DNA of 64,000 nucleotides from Cellulomonas sp. JZ18 (GCF_009720485.1 NZ_CP045245.1:1-64000); one strand, 5' to 3'. Positions 38,690 through 47,679 are shown, counted from the first letter of the stretch. The notes: generated by a model from the sequence alone, not told the origin. Made by a program: numbers and translations.

Positions 38690-38709
38690 CCTACCGCTGA
38701 CCTACCGTT
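38677..38709 (+). repeat. Three tandem 11-bp repeats over the pectate lyase stop codon
   Basis: GACCTACCGCT occurs three times in direct tandem, the third with one change (GACCTACCGTT). The first copy contains the end of the gene and its TGA. Confidence 0.85.
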
Positions 38710-38741
38710 GACCCCGCAGCGGGTCACCGCCACCCGACCCT

Positions 38742-38794
38742 GAACCCGGGGTCGTCAGGACCAGGGGCACCTCGTCCTGACGACCTCCGGGTTC
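38742..38794 (+). terminator. Terminator of pectate lyase
   Basis: A long imperfect hairpin: GAACCCGG plus GGTCGTCAGGA pair with TCCTGACGACC plus CCGGGTTC around a GC-rich loop. It may also serve the convergent gene at 38811. Confidence 0.75.
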
Positions 38795-38810
38795 GTCCGT
38801 GCGACACCCG

Positions 38811-39296
38811 TCAGTCGTCGGTCGGGATCAGGGACACGGCCGCGGAGAGCGCGCCCAGGACGAGGGCGGCGCGGGTGTGCGCCAGCGGGCGGCCCGCCGC
38901 GGCCAGGCGCTCACCGCGGCGGAAGACCCACCGCTCGAACGCGACGGTCCCCGCGACCGACGTGGCGAGCGCCGCGACGCCGACCGCGAGGAGCGCCGGG
39001 GGCACGTCCTTCAGCGGCTGTGCGTCCTCGTCCGTCGTGCGGTTCTCGTCGGCGGCGCGGTCGTCGGAGGTGTCGTCGGTGGGCGGCTCCGCCGCGCTCT
39101 TCGCCCGCTGCGCGGCGATGTCGGCCCGCACCTCCTGCAGGGACACGGCGAGGGTCACGGCTCCCAGGCCGGCCTTCGTCCAGCCGCGGGCCGTGCGCGA
39201 GCGGATGAGGTCGGGGGTGGCGTAGTAGGCGGTCGTGGCGACGCCGGTGACGAGCGCGGCGAGGACACGGGAGACGGTCGGTCGGGTCGTCGTCAT
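38811..39296 (-). CDS. Membrane protein, unknown function
   Basis: A 161-residue protein with hydrophobic segments at ALVTGVATTAYYATPDLI, KAGLGAVTLAVSLQEV, PALLAVGVAALATSVAGTVAF and ALVLGALSAAVSLIP, and an acidic loop (PTDDTSDDRAADENRTTDED). I do not recognise a family; peptidase-like residues are absent. Both neighbours are read away from or into it, so it is probably its own unit. Confidence 0.75.
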   Translation of the reverse strand: MTTTRPTVSRVLAALVTGVATTAYYATPDLIRSRTARGWTKAGLGAVTLAVSLQEVRADIAAQRAKSAAEPPTDDTSDDRAADENRTTDEDAQPLKDVPPALLAVGVAALATSVAGTVAFERWVFRRGERLAAAGRPLAHTRAALVLGALSAAVSLIPTDD

Positions 39297-39385
39297 GCCG
39301 CCATCCTCGCCCGGAGGTGGGCCGTCTCACACCCTCCCGCAGGACCAGCCGGGACGCCCCGGCCTCATCCCGGCGTTCCACCTGT

Positions 39386-40519
39386 GTGACGACAACGCCG
39401 GTGTCCGTCCCCTCTGCCGTCCCCGCCGTCCCCGCCGCCGCCACCCCCTCCGCCCGCCGTCCCCGCCCCCTGCTGGACGTGCGCCGCATCTACGTCGAGC
39501 CCGAGGCCGCGGCCCTGCCCCGCGGGCAGGAGGTGCTCGCGCGCTGGCCCGACGCGGAGCACGTCGAGGTCGCGTCCCACTGGAACATCCCCGAGCTGCA
39601 CGGCGACGAGGCCAACGTGGACCGGTGGGTGCGGATCAAGACCGAGGCGCTCGTGCTCGGGGTCAAGAAGTCACTGGCGGCGCGCCCGAACGGCCGCTCG
39701 TCGGACTTCGTCGCGCCGTCCACCGCCAACGGCTGCGCCATGGCGTGCGCGTACTGCTACGTGCCGCGGCGCAAGGGCTACAGCAACCCGGTCACGGTGT
39801 TCGCGAACATCGACCGCATCACCGGCTACCTGCGCCGGCACGTGGCCAGGCAGGGCGTGAAGGCCGAGCCGAACCAGGTCGACCCGCACGCGTGGGTGTA
39901 CGACATCGGCGAGAACAGCGACTGCTCCGTCGACGCGACCGTGAGCGACAACGTCCGCGACCTCGTCGAGCTGTTCCGCGGCCTGCCGACCGCGAAGGCC
40001 TCGTTCGCGACCAAGCACGTCAACCGGGACCTGCTCGACTGGGACCCGCAGGGGCGCACGCGGGTCCGGTTCTCGCTCATGCCCGACCGGATCTCGAGGC
40101 TCGTCGACGTGCGCACGGACCGGGTCGCGGACCGCATCGCCGCCATCGACGACTTCGTCGAGGCCGGGTACGAGGTGCACCTCAACCTCTCGCCCGTGAT
40201 CGTGCACGACGGCTGGCTGGAGGACTGGGCCGAGCTGCTCGACCAGGTCGCCGACGGCGTAGGGCCGCGGGCCCGGGCGCAGCTGGCAGCCGAGGTCATC
40301 ATGCTGACCCACAACCAGGCCCTGCACGAGGTCAACCTCGGCTGGCACCCGAAGGCCGAGCAGGTGCTCTGGCGCCCCGACCTGCAGGAGCCGAAGCGCT
40401 CGCAGACCGGCGGCTGGAACGTCCGCTACCGCACGGGCGACAAGGGCCGGTACGTGCGCGCGCTGACCGACCTGGTCGCGCAGCGCCTGCCGGAGTGCCG
40501 CATCCGCTACGCCTTCTGA
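39386..40519 (+). CDS. Radical SAM spore-photoproduct-lyase family protein
   Basis: Spore photoproduct lyases reverse the thymine dimer of UV-irradiated spores by radical SAM chemistry. This 377-residue homologue has the cluster motif CAMACAYCYVP (CxxxCxxC), RIYVEPEAAALPRGQ near the N terminus, NPVTVFANID, DIGENSDCSVDA and a conserved end CRIRYAF. The GTG start at 39386 is a guess without a ribosome site. No sporulation gene is seen, and Cellulomonas does not form endospores, so its substrate may be another DNA lesion; the family in actinobacteria is poorly characterised. Confidence 0.87.
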   Translation: MTTTPVSVPSAVPAVPAAATPSARRPRPLLDVRRIYVEPEAAALPRGQEVLARWPDAEHVEVASHWNIPELHGDEANVDRWVRIKTEALVLGVKKSLAARPNGRSSDFVAPSTANGCAMACAYCYVPRRKGYSNPVTVFANIDRITGYLRRHVARQGVKAEPNQVDPHAWVYDIGENSDCSVDATVSDNVRDLVELFRGLPTAKASFATKHVNRDLLDWDPQGRTRVRFSLMPDRISRLVDVRTDRVADRIAAIDDFVEAGYEVHLNLSPVIVHDGWLEDWAELLDQVADGVGPRARAQLAAEVIMLTHNQALHEVNLGWHPKAEQVLWRPDLQEPKRSQTGGWNVRYRTGDKGRYVRALTDLVAQRLPECRIRYAF

Positions 40520-40587
40520 CGTCCTGGGCCCGGCCCCCGGCCCCCGGCCACCCCGTCCCCGTCCACCCCGCCCACGCCACCCGATCC

Positions 40588-40661
40588 GCCGAGTTCGGTG
40601 GTTCTGCCTCGAGACCGTCAGGTCGAGGCGGCGGACTCGGCACAGAGGCGGCGGACTCGGC
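40588..40661. repeat. REP-like palindrome plus tandem repeat in an intergenic gap
   Basis: GCCGAGT (40588) pairs with ACTCGGC (40635-40641), and inside it GCCTCGA (40606-40612) pairs with TCGAGGC (40623-40629), forming a cruciform or hairpin. The right arm GAGGCGGCGGACTCGGC is then directly repeated 20 bases on (40645-40661). No gene lies here. Confidence 0.6.
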
Positions 40662-40719
40662 GAGGGCGGGGCGGGGGGAGGGTGGGTGCGGTCGGGCCGG
40701 GGCGGGGCAGGGTGGGGGT

Positions 40720-41454
40720 GTGGAGGACTTCTGGTCGGAGGTCGCCGAGGAGTGGGCGCTGCTGTGGGGGTGGTCGCCCGACCCGGCGCGTGACGTGCTC
40801 CTCGCGGAGACGGGCGTGCGTCCCGGGACGCGCGTGCTCGACGTCGGCTGCGGCAGTGGGGAGCTCCTCGCCCGGGCTTCGGCGCTCGGGGCGAGCACGG
40901 CGGGCGTCGACAGCGCGCCCGGCATGGTGGCGGTGGCGCGTCGCACGGCACCGGGCGCCGACGTGCGCGTCGCGGACGCGCAGGCGCTGCCCTGGCCCGC
41001 GGCCGTCGTCGACGTCGTCCTGGCCGTCAACGCGCTGCACCTGGCGGACGACCCCGACGCGGCGCTGGCCGAGATGCTGCGGGTCACGCGGGCGGGCGGC
41101 CGCGTCGGGGTGGCGCAGTGGGCCGAGGCCGGGCGCAACGACCTGGAGGCCGTCGAGCGGGCGGTCGCGCTCGCGCACGGCGAGGACGACGTGGGGCGCG
41201 ACGACCCGCACCTCGACACGCTCCTGCGCGAGGCCGGGCTCGAGGACGTCCGCGACGGGGTCGTCGCCGTGGTGTGGCACGCGCCGGACGACGCGACCCT
41301 CGTGCGCGCCGCGCTGCTGGGCGAGGACGCCGAGGGCCGGGCGGCGACCGCCGGGGCCGTGCTGGCCGCCGCCGCGCCGTACCGGACGGACGGCGGTGGC
41401 TACCGGTTCGTCGACGCGGTGCGGTGGGCGGTCGCGACCGTCCCGTCACGGTGA
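40720..41454 (+). CDS. Class I SAM-dependent methyltransferase
   Basis: A 244-residue UbiE/COQ5-like methyltransferase: VEDFWSEVAEEWALLWGWSPD, SAM motif I VLDVGCGSGELLARA, motif II-like VNALHLADDPDAALAEMLRV, and GGRVGVAQWAE. The substrate cannot be told. GTG at 40720 is in a G-rich run (GGGTGGGGG) that may act as ribosome site. It converges with the exporter gene, 16 bases apart. Confidence 0.87.
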   Translation: MEDFWSEVAEEWALLWGWSPDPARDVLLAETGVRPGTRVLDVGCGSGELLARASALGASTAGVDSAPGMVAVARRTAPGADVRVADAQALPWPAAVVDVVLAVNALHLADDPDAALAEMLRVTRAGGRVGVAQWAEAGRNDLEAVERAVALAHGEDDVGRDDPHLDTLLREAGLEDVRDGVVAVVWHAPDDATLVRAALLGEDAEGRAATAGAVLAAAAPYRTDGGGYRFVDAVRWAVATVPSR

Positions 41455-41470
41455 CGCACGCCGCGCCCGC

Positions 41471-42670
41471 TCAGACCGTCTCGGGCCGCTTCTTGCGCGC
41501 GAACCGGGCCGGCAGGTCGGGCCCGTCCCACACCTGGATGGAGCGCCAGATGGCGGCGGCGATCGGCACGGCCAGCACCGCGCCCGTGATGCCGACGAGC
41601 ACGGTGCCCGCCGTCAGCGCGAACAGGATGACCAGCGGGTGCAGGCGCAGCGCGCGGCCCATGACGATCGGCTGCAGGAAGTCGCCCTCGACCTGGTTCA
41701 CCACGACGACGATCGCGACGACGATCAGCGCCTCGACCGGCCCGACCGCCACGAGCGTGACGAGCGCGGCCAGGATGCCGGCGAGGGTCGCCCCGACCAG
41801 GGGGATGAACGCGAGCAGGAAGACGAGCACGGACAGCGGGATCACCAGCGGCACGCCGACGATCGCCAGGCCGATGCCGATGAAGACCGCGTCGACGAGC
41901 GCGACGATCGCGGTGCCGCGCACGTAGCCGCCGAGCGTGCTGATGGTCGCGTGGCCGACGCGGCGGCCGCGCTCGTAGCGGTGGCCCTCGAACGGGCGCA
42001 GCAGGAACTCCCACATCGCCGGGCCGTCCTTCAGGAAGAAGAACAGCACGACGATCATGATGAAGAAGCCGGCGACGAAGTCGGCGGTCTGGGAGACGCC
42101 CGCGATGGCGCCGGACCCCACGGCGTCGGACTGCAGCAGGCCGGTGGCGGACTCGCGGACGGACTGGATCTGCTCGTCGGTGATGTCGAACGGCAGCCCC
42201 TGGATGTAGGCCTGCAGCTCGTCGAAGCCCTCGAGGGCCTGGTCGCGCAGCTCGCCCCACTGGTTCGCGACCGCGCGCACGACGAGCCACAGGATCACGC
42301 CCAGCAGCGCGACGAGGGCGAGCAGCGCGATCCACGTGGCCAGCAGCGACGGCACGCCGCGGCGCCGCAGGAGCGACACGAGCGGCGAGATGGCGGCGGC
42401 GAGCACGAGCGCGATGAGCACCGGGATCACGACGAGCGTCAGCCGCGTGACGACGAACCCGAACACCGCGACGACGGCCACGACGGCGAGCACCTGCAGC
42501 GAGCGGGTGCCGACCCGGCCGAACCCGTCGGACCACAGGCCGGCGGTGCGCCGCTGCCCGGGTGCGTGCTCGTCCGACGCCGGTGCCGTCGGCACGGCCC
42601 GCGTCTGCACGCGCGTGACCTCGACGCCCGGGCGGGCGGGGGGCGGTGTGCGCCGGCCGAAGAGACCCAT
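41471..42670 (-). CDS. AI-2E family transporter
   Basis: A 399-residue membrane protein of the AI-2E exporter superfamily (also Na+/H+ antiporter-like members). ATG 42670 follows AGGAGGAC. After a cytoplasmic Arg/Pro-rich N terminus come about eight helices, with the family features ISPLVSLLRRRGVPSLLA, FFLKDGPAMWEFLLRPFE, RGTAIVALVDAVFIGIGLA, AFIPLVGATLAGILAA and NQVEGDFLQPIVMGRALRLHP. The transported substrate is not predictable. It is 89 bases downstream of speE in the same direction and may be read from the same transcript. Confidence 0.9.
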   Translation of the reverse strand: MGLFGRRTPPPARPGVEVTRVQTRAVPTAPASDEHAPGQRRTAGLWSDGFGRVGTRSLQVLAVVAVVAVFGFVVTRLTLVVIPVLIALVLAAAISPLVSLLRRRGVPSLLATWIALLALVALLGVILWLVVRAVANQWGELRDQALEGFDELQAYIQGLPFDITDEQIQSVRESATGLLQSDAVGSGAIAGVSQTADFVAGFFIMIVVLFFFLKDGPAMWEFLLRPFEGHRYERGRRVGHATISTLGGYVRGTAIVALVDAVFIGIGLAIVGVPLVIPLSVLVFLLAFIPLVGATLAGILAALVTLVAVGPVEALIVVAIVVVVNQVEGDFLQPIVMGRALRLHPLVILFALTAGTVLVGITGAVLAVPIAAAIWRSIQVWDGPDLPARFARKKRPETV

Positions 42671-42759
42671 CGCCTGTCCTCCTGGTGCTCGCGGCGGTTG
42701 CCGGACGCTGCCGACGCTATTGCCGACCGGTCCCGGCCGCGCGGCGACGGTGGGCGGGG

Positions 42760-44408
42760 TCAGTACCGCCAGCGCGCCATGTCCTGCTGGTAGGTGCGGT
42801 GCACCGTGGGGGAGAGCAGCGTCGAGGGGGCAGGTCGCGGACCGGCGTGTCCGCGGGCAGGCGGGTGGTGGCGCGCAGGGACGCCTCGTCGTGGAACCGC
42901 AGGCCGTCGGGCAGCGGCGTCGCGGCGAACGCCTGCGAGCCGTCGCCGGGCAGGGAGAGCGCGAAGCCCCACTCGCCGAACGACGGCACGTTGACCCCGA
43001 GCGGCAGGACGGTCCGGCCGGGCGCCCCGTCGCGCATCGTCGACACCACCTGCCAGAACGCGTTCGGGGTGAAGTACGTGGAGGTGGCCTGGGTCGCCAT
43101 GACGCCACCGGGGCGCAGGTGCGCGGCCGTCATCGCGTAGAACGGCGACGAGTACAGCTTCGCGATGCGCTCGTTCGACGGGTCGACGAGGTCCACGAGG
43201 ACCGCGTCGAACGTGCGGTCGGTGCCGCGCAGCCAGGCGAACGCGTCGGCGTTGACCACCTCGACGCGCGGGTCGTCGAACGCGTGCCCGTTGAGCTCGG
43301 TGACGAGCCGGTCGTGCCGGCCCAGGTCGGTCATGGCGGGGTCGAGGTCGACGACGACGACCTCGCGCACCGTCGGGTAGCGCAGCACCTCGCGCACGAG
43401 CAGCCCGTCGCCGCCGCCGAGCACCGCGACCGCGGACGGCGCGGCGACGGAGGTCAGCGCGGCGTGCGCGAGGGTCTCGTGGTACCGCGCCTCGTCGACG
43501 GACGAGAACTGCAGCTGGTCGTCCAGGTACAGGCGGGTGTCGCCCTGGTACGACGTCACGACGAGCTTCTGGTAGGCGCTCTGCTCGTAGTGCAGCACCG
43601 GGTCGACGTACAGGCGCGTGCTGACCGCGTCCTCGAGCGCGGTCGCCGCGACGAGACCGGCGACGAGCAGCACCGAGACGGCCGCCGTCGGCCAGGTCAG
43701 CCGCACGGGCCAGCCCATCCGCCCGAGCATGAACAGCGCGACCAGCACGTTGAGCAGCGCGACCGCGAACGCCGTGCGGACCAGGCCGAGCGTCGGCAGC
43801 AGCAGGAACGGGAACAGCAGCGACGCCGCCAGCGCGCCGAGGTAGTCCAGCGCGAGGACCTTCGACAGCAGCGCGACCGACTCGTCCCGCCCGTGCTCCT
43901 TCAGCAGCGCGACGAGCAGGGGGATCTCGACGCCGATGCCCACGCCGATCGCGAGCGAGAGCAGCGTGAACACCACCCACGCCAGGTCCGTGACCGCGTA
44001 GGCCCAGAACAGCAGCAGCACCGACGACCCGCCGAGGACGCCGAGCAGCAGCTCGTTGCGGACGAACGCGTGCCCGGGGGAGCGGGCCAGGCGCACGGCG
44101 AGCAGCGAGCCGACGCCCATCCCGAACATGGTCACGCCGGTGGCGACCGAGAACGCGACGACGGAGTCGCCGAACAGCGCCGACGCCGCCGTGCCGAGGA
44201 TCAGCTCGTAGACGATGCCGCCGACGGCGACGAGCAGCGCCGCCGCGAAGACGGTCGGGCGGTCGCCGCGGCGTGCGCCCCGCGGACCGGTCGCGTCGGC
44301 CGGCGGGTCCGCCGTGACCGTGCCCGCCGTGGCCGTGCCCGCCGTGACCGTGCCCGCTGCGACCCCGCCCGCTGCCGCCGGGTCGGCGGGGGTGCTGCTG
44401 CCGTCCAC
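42760..44408 (-). CDS. speE: Membrane-fused spermidine synthase-like protein (apparent frameshift at C terminus)
   Basis: The N-terminal half has seven or so membrane helices (TVFAAALLVAVGGIVYELIL, GVGIGVEIPLLVALL), and the C-terminal half is an aminopropyltransferase domain: YQGDTRLYLDDQLQFSSVDEA, YHETLAHAAL, VLGGGDGLLVREVL, VVVDLDPAMTDL, VNADAFAWL. The frame breaks at GGGGG 42826-42830. One added G replaces an Arg/Pro-rich readthrough with STLLSPTVHRTYQQDMARWRY and a stop at 42760, a normal family ending; total about 549 residues. It is downstream of speD, DUF4178 and DUF350 in one tight operon, so polyamine aminopropylation at the membrane is likely. Confidence 0.9.
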
Positions 44409-44410
44409 GC

Positions 44411-44617
44411 TCAGGACGTGATCGTCCCCGCGACGATCACGCCGATCGCGATGGCGAGGCCCGCGATGACGACGCCGAAGGCGACGTTGTGCTCGTCGAC
44501 GAGCTCGCGGTGCAGGTCCAGCCGGAACAGCTTGTTGACGACGACGACCGTGACGAGCAGCAGGACGATGCCGATCACGGAGTAGACGATCGTGGACAGC
44601 AGCTCTTCGAGGGCCAT
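44411..44617 (-). CDS. DUF350 two-helix membrane protein
   Basis: A 68-residue protein from ATG 44617 after GGGAGA. Two membrane helices (IVYSVIGIVLLLVTVVVVNKL and VAFGVVIAGLAIAIGVIVAG) flank LDLHRELVDEHN, a conserved polar loop of the DUF350/YjfL family. It is half the size of the E. coli type, a single repeat unit. Position between DUF4178 and speE is a recurring arrangement in bacteria as far as I recall; function unproven. Confidence 0.85.
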   Translation of the reverse strand: MALEELLSTIVYSVIGIVLLLVTVVVVNKLFRLDLHRELVDEHNVAFGVVIAGLAIAIGVIVAGTITS

Positions 44618-44640
44618 GGGTTCTCCCGGTCCGGTCGCGG

Positions 44641-45369
44641 TTACTTGCCGAGCCCGCCGACGCCGGTGACCGGGCGGCGGTAGCAGATCTGGTTCTGGTC
44701 CTCGGAGACGACCGTGCTGCCGGCGGGCGGCGCCGTCGCGAGGGTGCGGGGCGTGCAGTCGGTGCGGTGCTCGGGGGAGCACGCGCGGGTCGTGCTGAAC
44801 GTGACGAGGGCAGCGACGACGAGGAACCACACCCAGCAGCCCCACCGGCGCGGTGCGACCACGCGGCCGAAGTGCCGCTTCTGCGCGGCGGCGTCGAGCA
44901 CGGTCCCCCGGTAGACGTCGAGGACCCGCTCGTCGAACTTCTCGACCGAGAGCACGAACCCCGGCCCGTGGAGCTCGGCGTACGCGACCTCCTGGCCCTT
45001 CTGCAGGTCGTAGGTGAACGACCCCTCGAGCGAGCGGATGGTGCCCGCACCGACCTCGCCGACGCGCACCTGCTGCGGGGTCCCGTCGACCGTGAGCGTC
45101 AGCTCCTGCCCCGTGCGCAGGCTCTCCGGGTCCACCGTCTCCGGCACCCGCTCCGGCCAGTAGAGCGTGACCTTGTGCGTGTCGTGGTCGTACTCGACCC
45201 AGTAGTCGAGGTTCTCGTACCCGAGGAGCTCCCACTCCTCCCAGTGGTACCAGCGCCCGTCCGACGGGTCCTTCTCCGCGTAGACGACCACGCCGTGCGG
45301 CATCGACCGCCACGGCGGCTGGCCGACCAGCGCGTGGCCGAGGCGCATCCGCGCCCGGGGACGCACCAC
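44641..45369 (-). CDS. DUF4178 protein with C-terminal membrane helix
   Basis: A 242-residue protein. The N-terminal DUF4178 domain shows RLGHALVGQPPWRSMPHGVV, WYHWEEWELLGYENLDYWVEYD and ETVDPESLRTGQELTLTVDG; a second, similar segment RVGEVGAGTIRSLEGSFTYDLQKG follows. One helix (WGCWVWFLVVAALVTFSTTRA) and a short Cys-containing tail end the protein. The start could be GTG 45369 or ATG 45348. It lies 10 bases after speD. DUF4178 is a beta-rich domain of unknown role often near DUF350. Confidence 0.82.
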   Translation of the reverse strand: MVRPRARMRLGHALVGQPPWRSMPHGVVVYAEKDPSDGRWYHWEEWELLGYENLDYWVEYDHDTHKVTLYWPERVPETVDPESLRTGQELTLTVDGTPQQVRVGEVGAGTIRSLEGSFTYDLQKGQEVAYAELHGPGFVLSVEKFDERVLDVYRGTVLDAAAQKRHFGRVVAPRRWGCWVWFLVVAALVTFSTTRACSPEHRTDCTPRTLATAPPAGSTVVSEDQNQICYRRPVTGVGGLGK

Positions 45370-45379
45370 GCCGCCGCCC

Positions 45380-45724
45380 TCAGTCCAGCGCGCGCACGTC
45401 GACGCGGGCGGCGCCCAGGACGTCGGCGAGCGCGGCGCTCGTGGCCGTCGTGAAGTCCGCCCCCGCCGGGCGCCGGCAGGTCGTCAGGGTGACGTACGCC
45501 GTCCCGCGCTCGGGCCACGTGTGCACCGCGACGTGCGACTCGGCGAGGATCACGGCCACGCTCAGGCCCTGCGGCGTGAAGCGGTGCGCGGCGTCCGCGC
45601 CGACGGGCGTCAGCCCGGCGCGCGCGACGACGGCGTCGAGGCAGCGGCGGACCGTCGGCTCGTCGTCGAGGCGCGCGGCGTCGGCGCCCGCGACGTCGAA
45701 GACGTACACGAGGTTGCGGTCCAC
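45380..45724 (-). CDS. speD: S-adenosylmethionine decarboxylase proenzyme
   Basis: Makes decarboxylated SAM, the aminopropyl donor for spermidine synthesis. It is 114 residues from GTG 45724 (VDRNLVYVFDVAGADA), the size of the prokaryotic class 1B enzyme. The self-cleavage site is the Glu-Ser of ESHVAVHTWPERG, where Ser becomes the pyruvoyl group. YVTLTTCRRP supplies the conserved Cys. A TAGGCT -10-like element on the minus strand (45763-45768) precedes it. It heads the operon speD-DUF4178-DUF350-speE. Confidence 0.93.
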   Translation of the reverse strand: MDRNLVYVFDVAGADAARLDDEPTVRRCLDAVVARAGLTPVGADAAHRFTPQGLSVAVILAESHVAVHTWPERGTAYVTLTTCRRPAGADFTTATSAALADVLGAARVDVRALD

Positions 45725-46062
45725 GGGCGTGCGGCCTCCGGGCGGGGGTGGGGGGCGCGGTGAGCCTAGTGGAGGCACCGGGGCGCGTCCGGCGGGTTCC
45801 ACCCGTTCGCCGACGCGGTGGCCGGCACCGGCCGTCGCACTCCAGCGCGAGGACGTCCCATGACTCCAGTGCCGGGCGCCGAGCACAACCACACGTTCGA
45901 GCGACGCGCGCGTCGAGGAGATATGTCAGGGTTACTTACTAATCGCCCGGCGGTGCGCGTCGGAGAGGCCGCGTACCGGGCGTCCGGGTGCGCAGCGCCG
46001 CGTACCCGCACCCGCGTGCAGCACCGCGCGCGGGCCCACCGGGGGGCGAAAGGACGACATCG
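45725..46062. promoter_or_regulatory. Divergent speD / GH64 promoter region
   Basis: 338 bases without a gene. The left end holds the speD promoter candidate (TAGGCT, minus, 45763-45768). The middle has a clear low-GC patch at about 45920-45945 containing TATGTCAGGG and TTACTTACTAATCG, which stands out from its surroundings and is probably the GH64 promoter. No further structure was seen. Confidence 0.5.
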
Positions 46063-47664
46063 ATGCATCAGCTACGGACGTGGCTCACCGCGCTGGTCGT
46101 GGGAGCGCTCTGCGTCATGGGGGCGGCCGCGCCGGCGGCCGCCGTGGGGCCGGACCGGCTCCCCATCACCATCGGCAACCAGTCGGGGCGGGGCGAGCAG
46201 GTGTTCGTCCACGTGCTCGGCACCGACCTGACGACCGGCCGGCTCGGCTGGGTCGACGCCGGCGGCACGTTCCGGCCGTGGCCGGCGGGCTCGAACCCGC
46301 CGTCGCCGGCACCGGACAGCGCGATCGCCGGCCCCGGGAACGGCGGCTCCGTGACCGTGCAGGTGCCGCGCGGGTTCTCCGGCCGCATCTACTTCGCGTT
46401 CGGGCAGCGGCTGCCGTTCTCGCTCACGCCGGACGGGCTCGTGCAGCCCGCGCCGTGGGCCGCCGGCGACCCGACGCGCGACATCCTGTTCGACTGGAGC
46501 GAGCTCACCTACAACGACGCGGGCCTGTGGCTGAACAGCTCGCAGGTCGACATGTTCGCCGTGCCGCACTCGGTCAGCGTCACGGGTGCCTCGGGTCAGA
46601 CCCGCACCACGGGCCGCCTCGTCGCGGACGGCCGGCAGCAGGTCGTCGACACGCTCCGCGCGGACCCCGCGTGGGCGCGCACGGTCGTCACCCGCGCCGA
46701 CGGCACCGTGCTGCGCGTCCTCGCGCCGGGCAAGGCGGCGAGCGCGGGACTGCTCAGCCCGACGTACCTGGACGCGTACATCGCCTCGGCGTGGAGCGCC
46801 TACACGACCCGCACGCTCACGGTGCAGCCGTTCGGGGACCGGCCCGAGGTCCGCTACACCGGCCGCACCTCCGGCACCACGATGCGGTTCACCGACGCGT
46901 CCGGCCGCGAGGTGGCGGCGTTCCAGCGGCCCTCGTCGTCCGACGTGTGGGGCTGCGACGGCGCGCTGCACGCGCCGAACGACCAGGTCGTCGGGCCGAT
47001 CGCGCGCACGCTGTGCGCCGCGCTGTTCCGCGGGACCCTCGGCACGAGCAGCACGGAGCCCGTGCTCGACGCCGCGCAGTTCTACCGCAGCACCCCGCCC
47101 AACCTGTACGGCCGGGCGGTGCACGCCGCGATGGTCGACGGCCGCGCGTACGCCTTCGCGTTCGACGACGTCGGCGCGTTCGAGTCGCTCGTGCACGACG
47201 GCGACCCGCGCAGCGCGCGCGTCGACCTCACGCCGTTCGCCGGCGGCGGGGGCACGCCGGGGGGCGGCACGGGCGGCAGCGACGGGCAGGCGCTCGTCAG
47301 CCGGTGGAACGGCAAGTGCCTCGACGTGCCGGGCGGCGTCTTCACCGCCGGGGCGCGCGTGCAGATGTGGAGCTGCAACGGGACCGAGGCGCAGCGCTGG
47401 CAGCAGACGGGAGGCGCGTTGCGCACGGGAGGCGGACAGTGCCTCGACGTGGTGTGGGGAGGCACCGCGAACGGCACCCCCGTGCAGGTCGCCGACTGCA
47501 GCGGCAACGCCGCCCAGCAGTGGGTGCTGACGGCGGCGGGTGACCTCGTGAACCCGCAGTCCGGCCGGTGCCTCGACATCGCCGACTGGAACGGCGCGGA
47601 CGGCGCACGCCTGCAGGTCTGGGACTGCGCCGGTTCGGCCAACCAGAGGTGGACCCGGCGCTGA
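46063..47664 (+). CDS. Secreted GH64 beta-1,3-glucanase with ricin-type lectin domain
   Basis: A laminaripentaose-type endo-beta-1,3-glucanase. It is 533 residues from ATG 46063 after GAAAGGACG, with a signal peptide ending near PAAAV. The GH64 domain (PITIGNQSGRGEQVFVHVLG, GRLGWVDAGGTFRPWP, RIYFAFGQRLPFSL, FDWSELTYND, NSSQVDMFAVPHSV) extends to about residue 400. A Gly/Thr linker leads to a CBM13/ricin-B trefoil with three QxW-type repeats (AQRWQQ, AQQWVL, NQRWTR). Such enzymes attack fungal walls or callose. Two hairpins follow. Confidence 0.94.
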   Translation: MHQLRTWLTALVVGALCVMGAAAPAAAVGPDRLPITIGNQSGRGEQVFVHVLGTDLTTGRLGWVDAGGTFRPWPAGSNPPSPAPDSAIAGPGNGGSVTVQVPRGFSGRIYFAFGQRLPFSLTPDGLVQPAPWAAGDPTRDILFDWSELTYNDAGLWLNSSQVDMFAVPHSVSVTGASGQTRTTGRLVADGRQQVVDTLRADPAWARTVVTRADGTVLRVLAPGKAASAGLLSPTYLDAYIASAWSAYTTRTLTVQPFGDRPEVRYTGRTSGTTMRFTDASGREVAAFQRPSSSDVWGCDGALHAPNDQVVGPIARTLCAALFRGTLGTSSTEPVLDAAQFYRSTPPNLYGRAVHAAMVDGRAYAFAFDDVGAFESLVHDGDPRSARVDLTPFAGGGGTPGGGTGGSDGQALVSRWNGKCLDVPGGVFTAGARVQMWSCNGTEAQRWQQTGGALRTGGGQCLDVVWGGTANGTPVQVADCSGNAAQQWVLTAAGDLVNPQSGRCLDIADWNGADGARLQVWDCAGSANQRWTRR

Positions 47665-47679
47665 CGGGCCGTGACCGGT

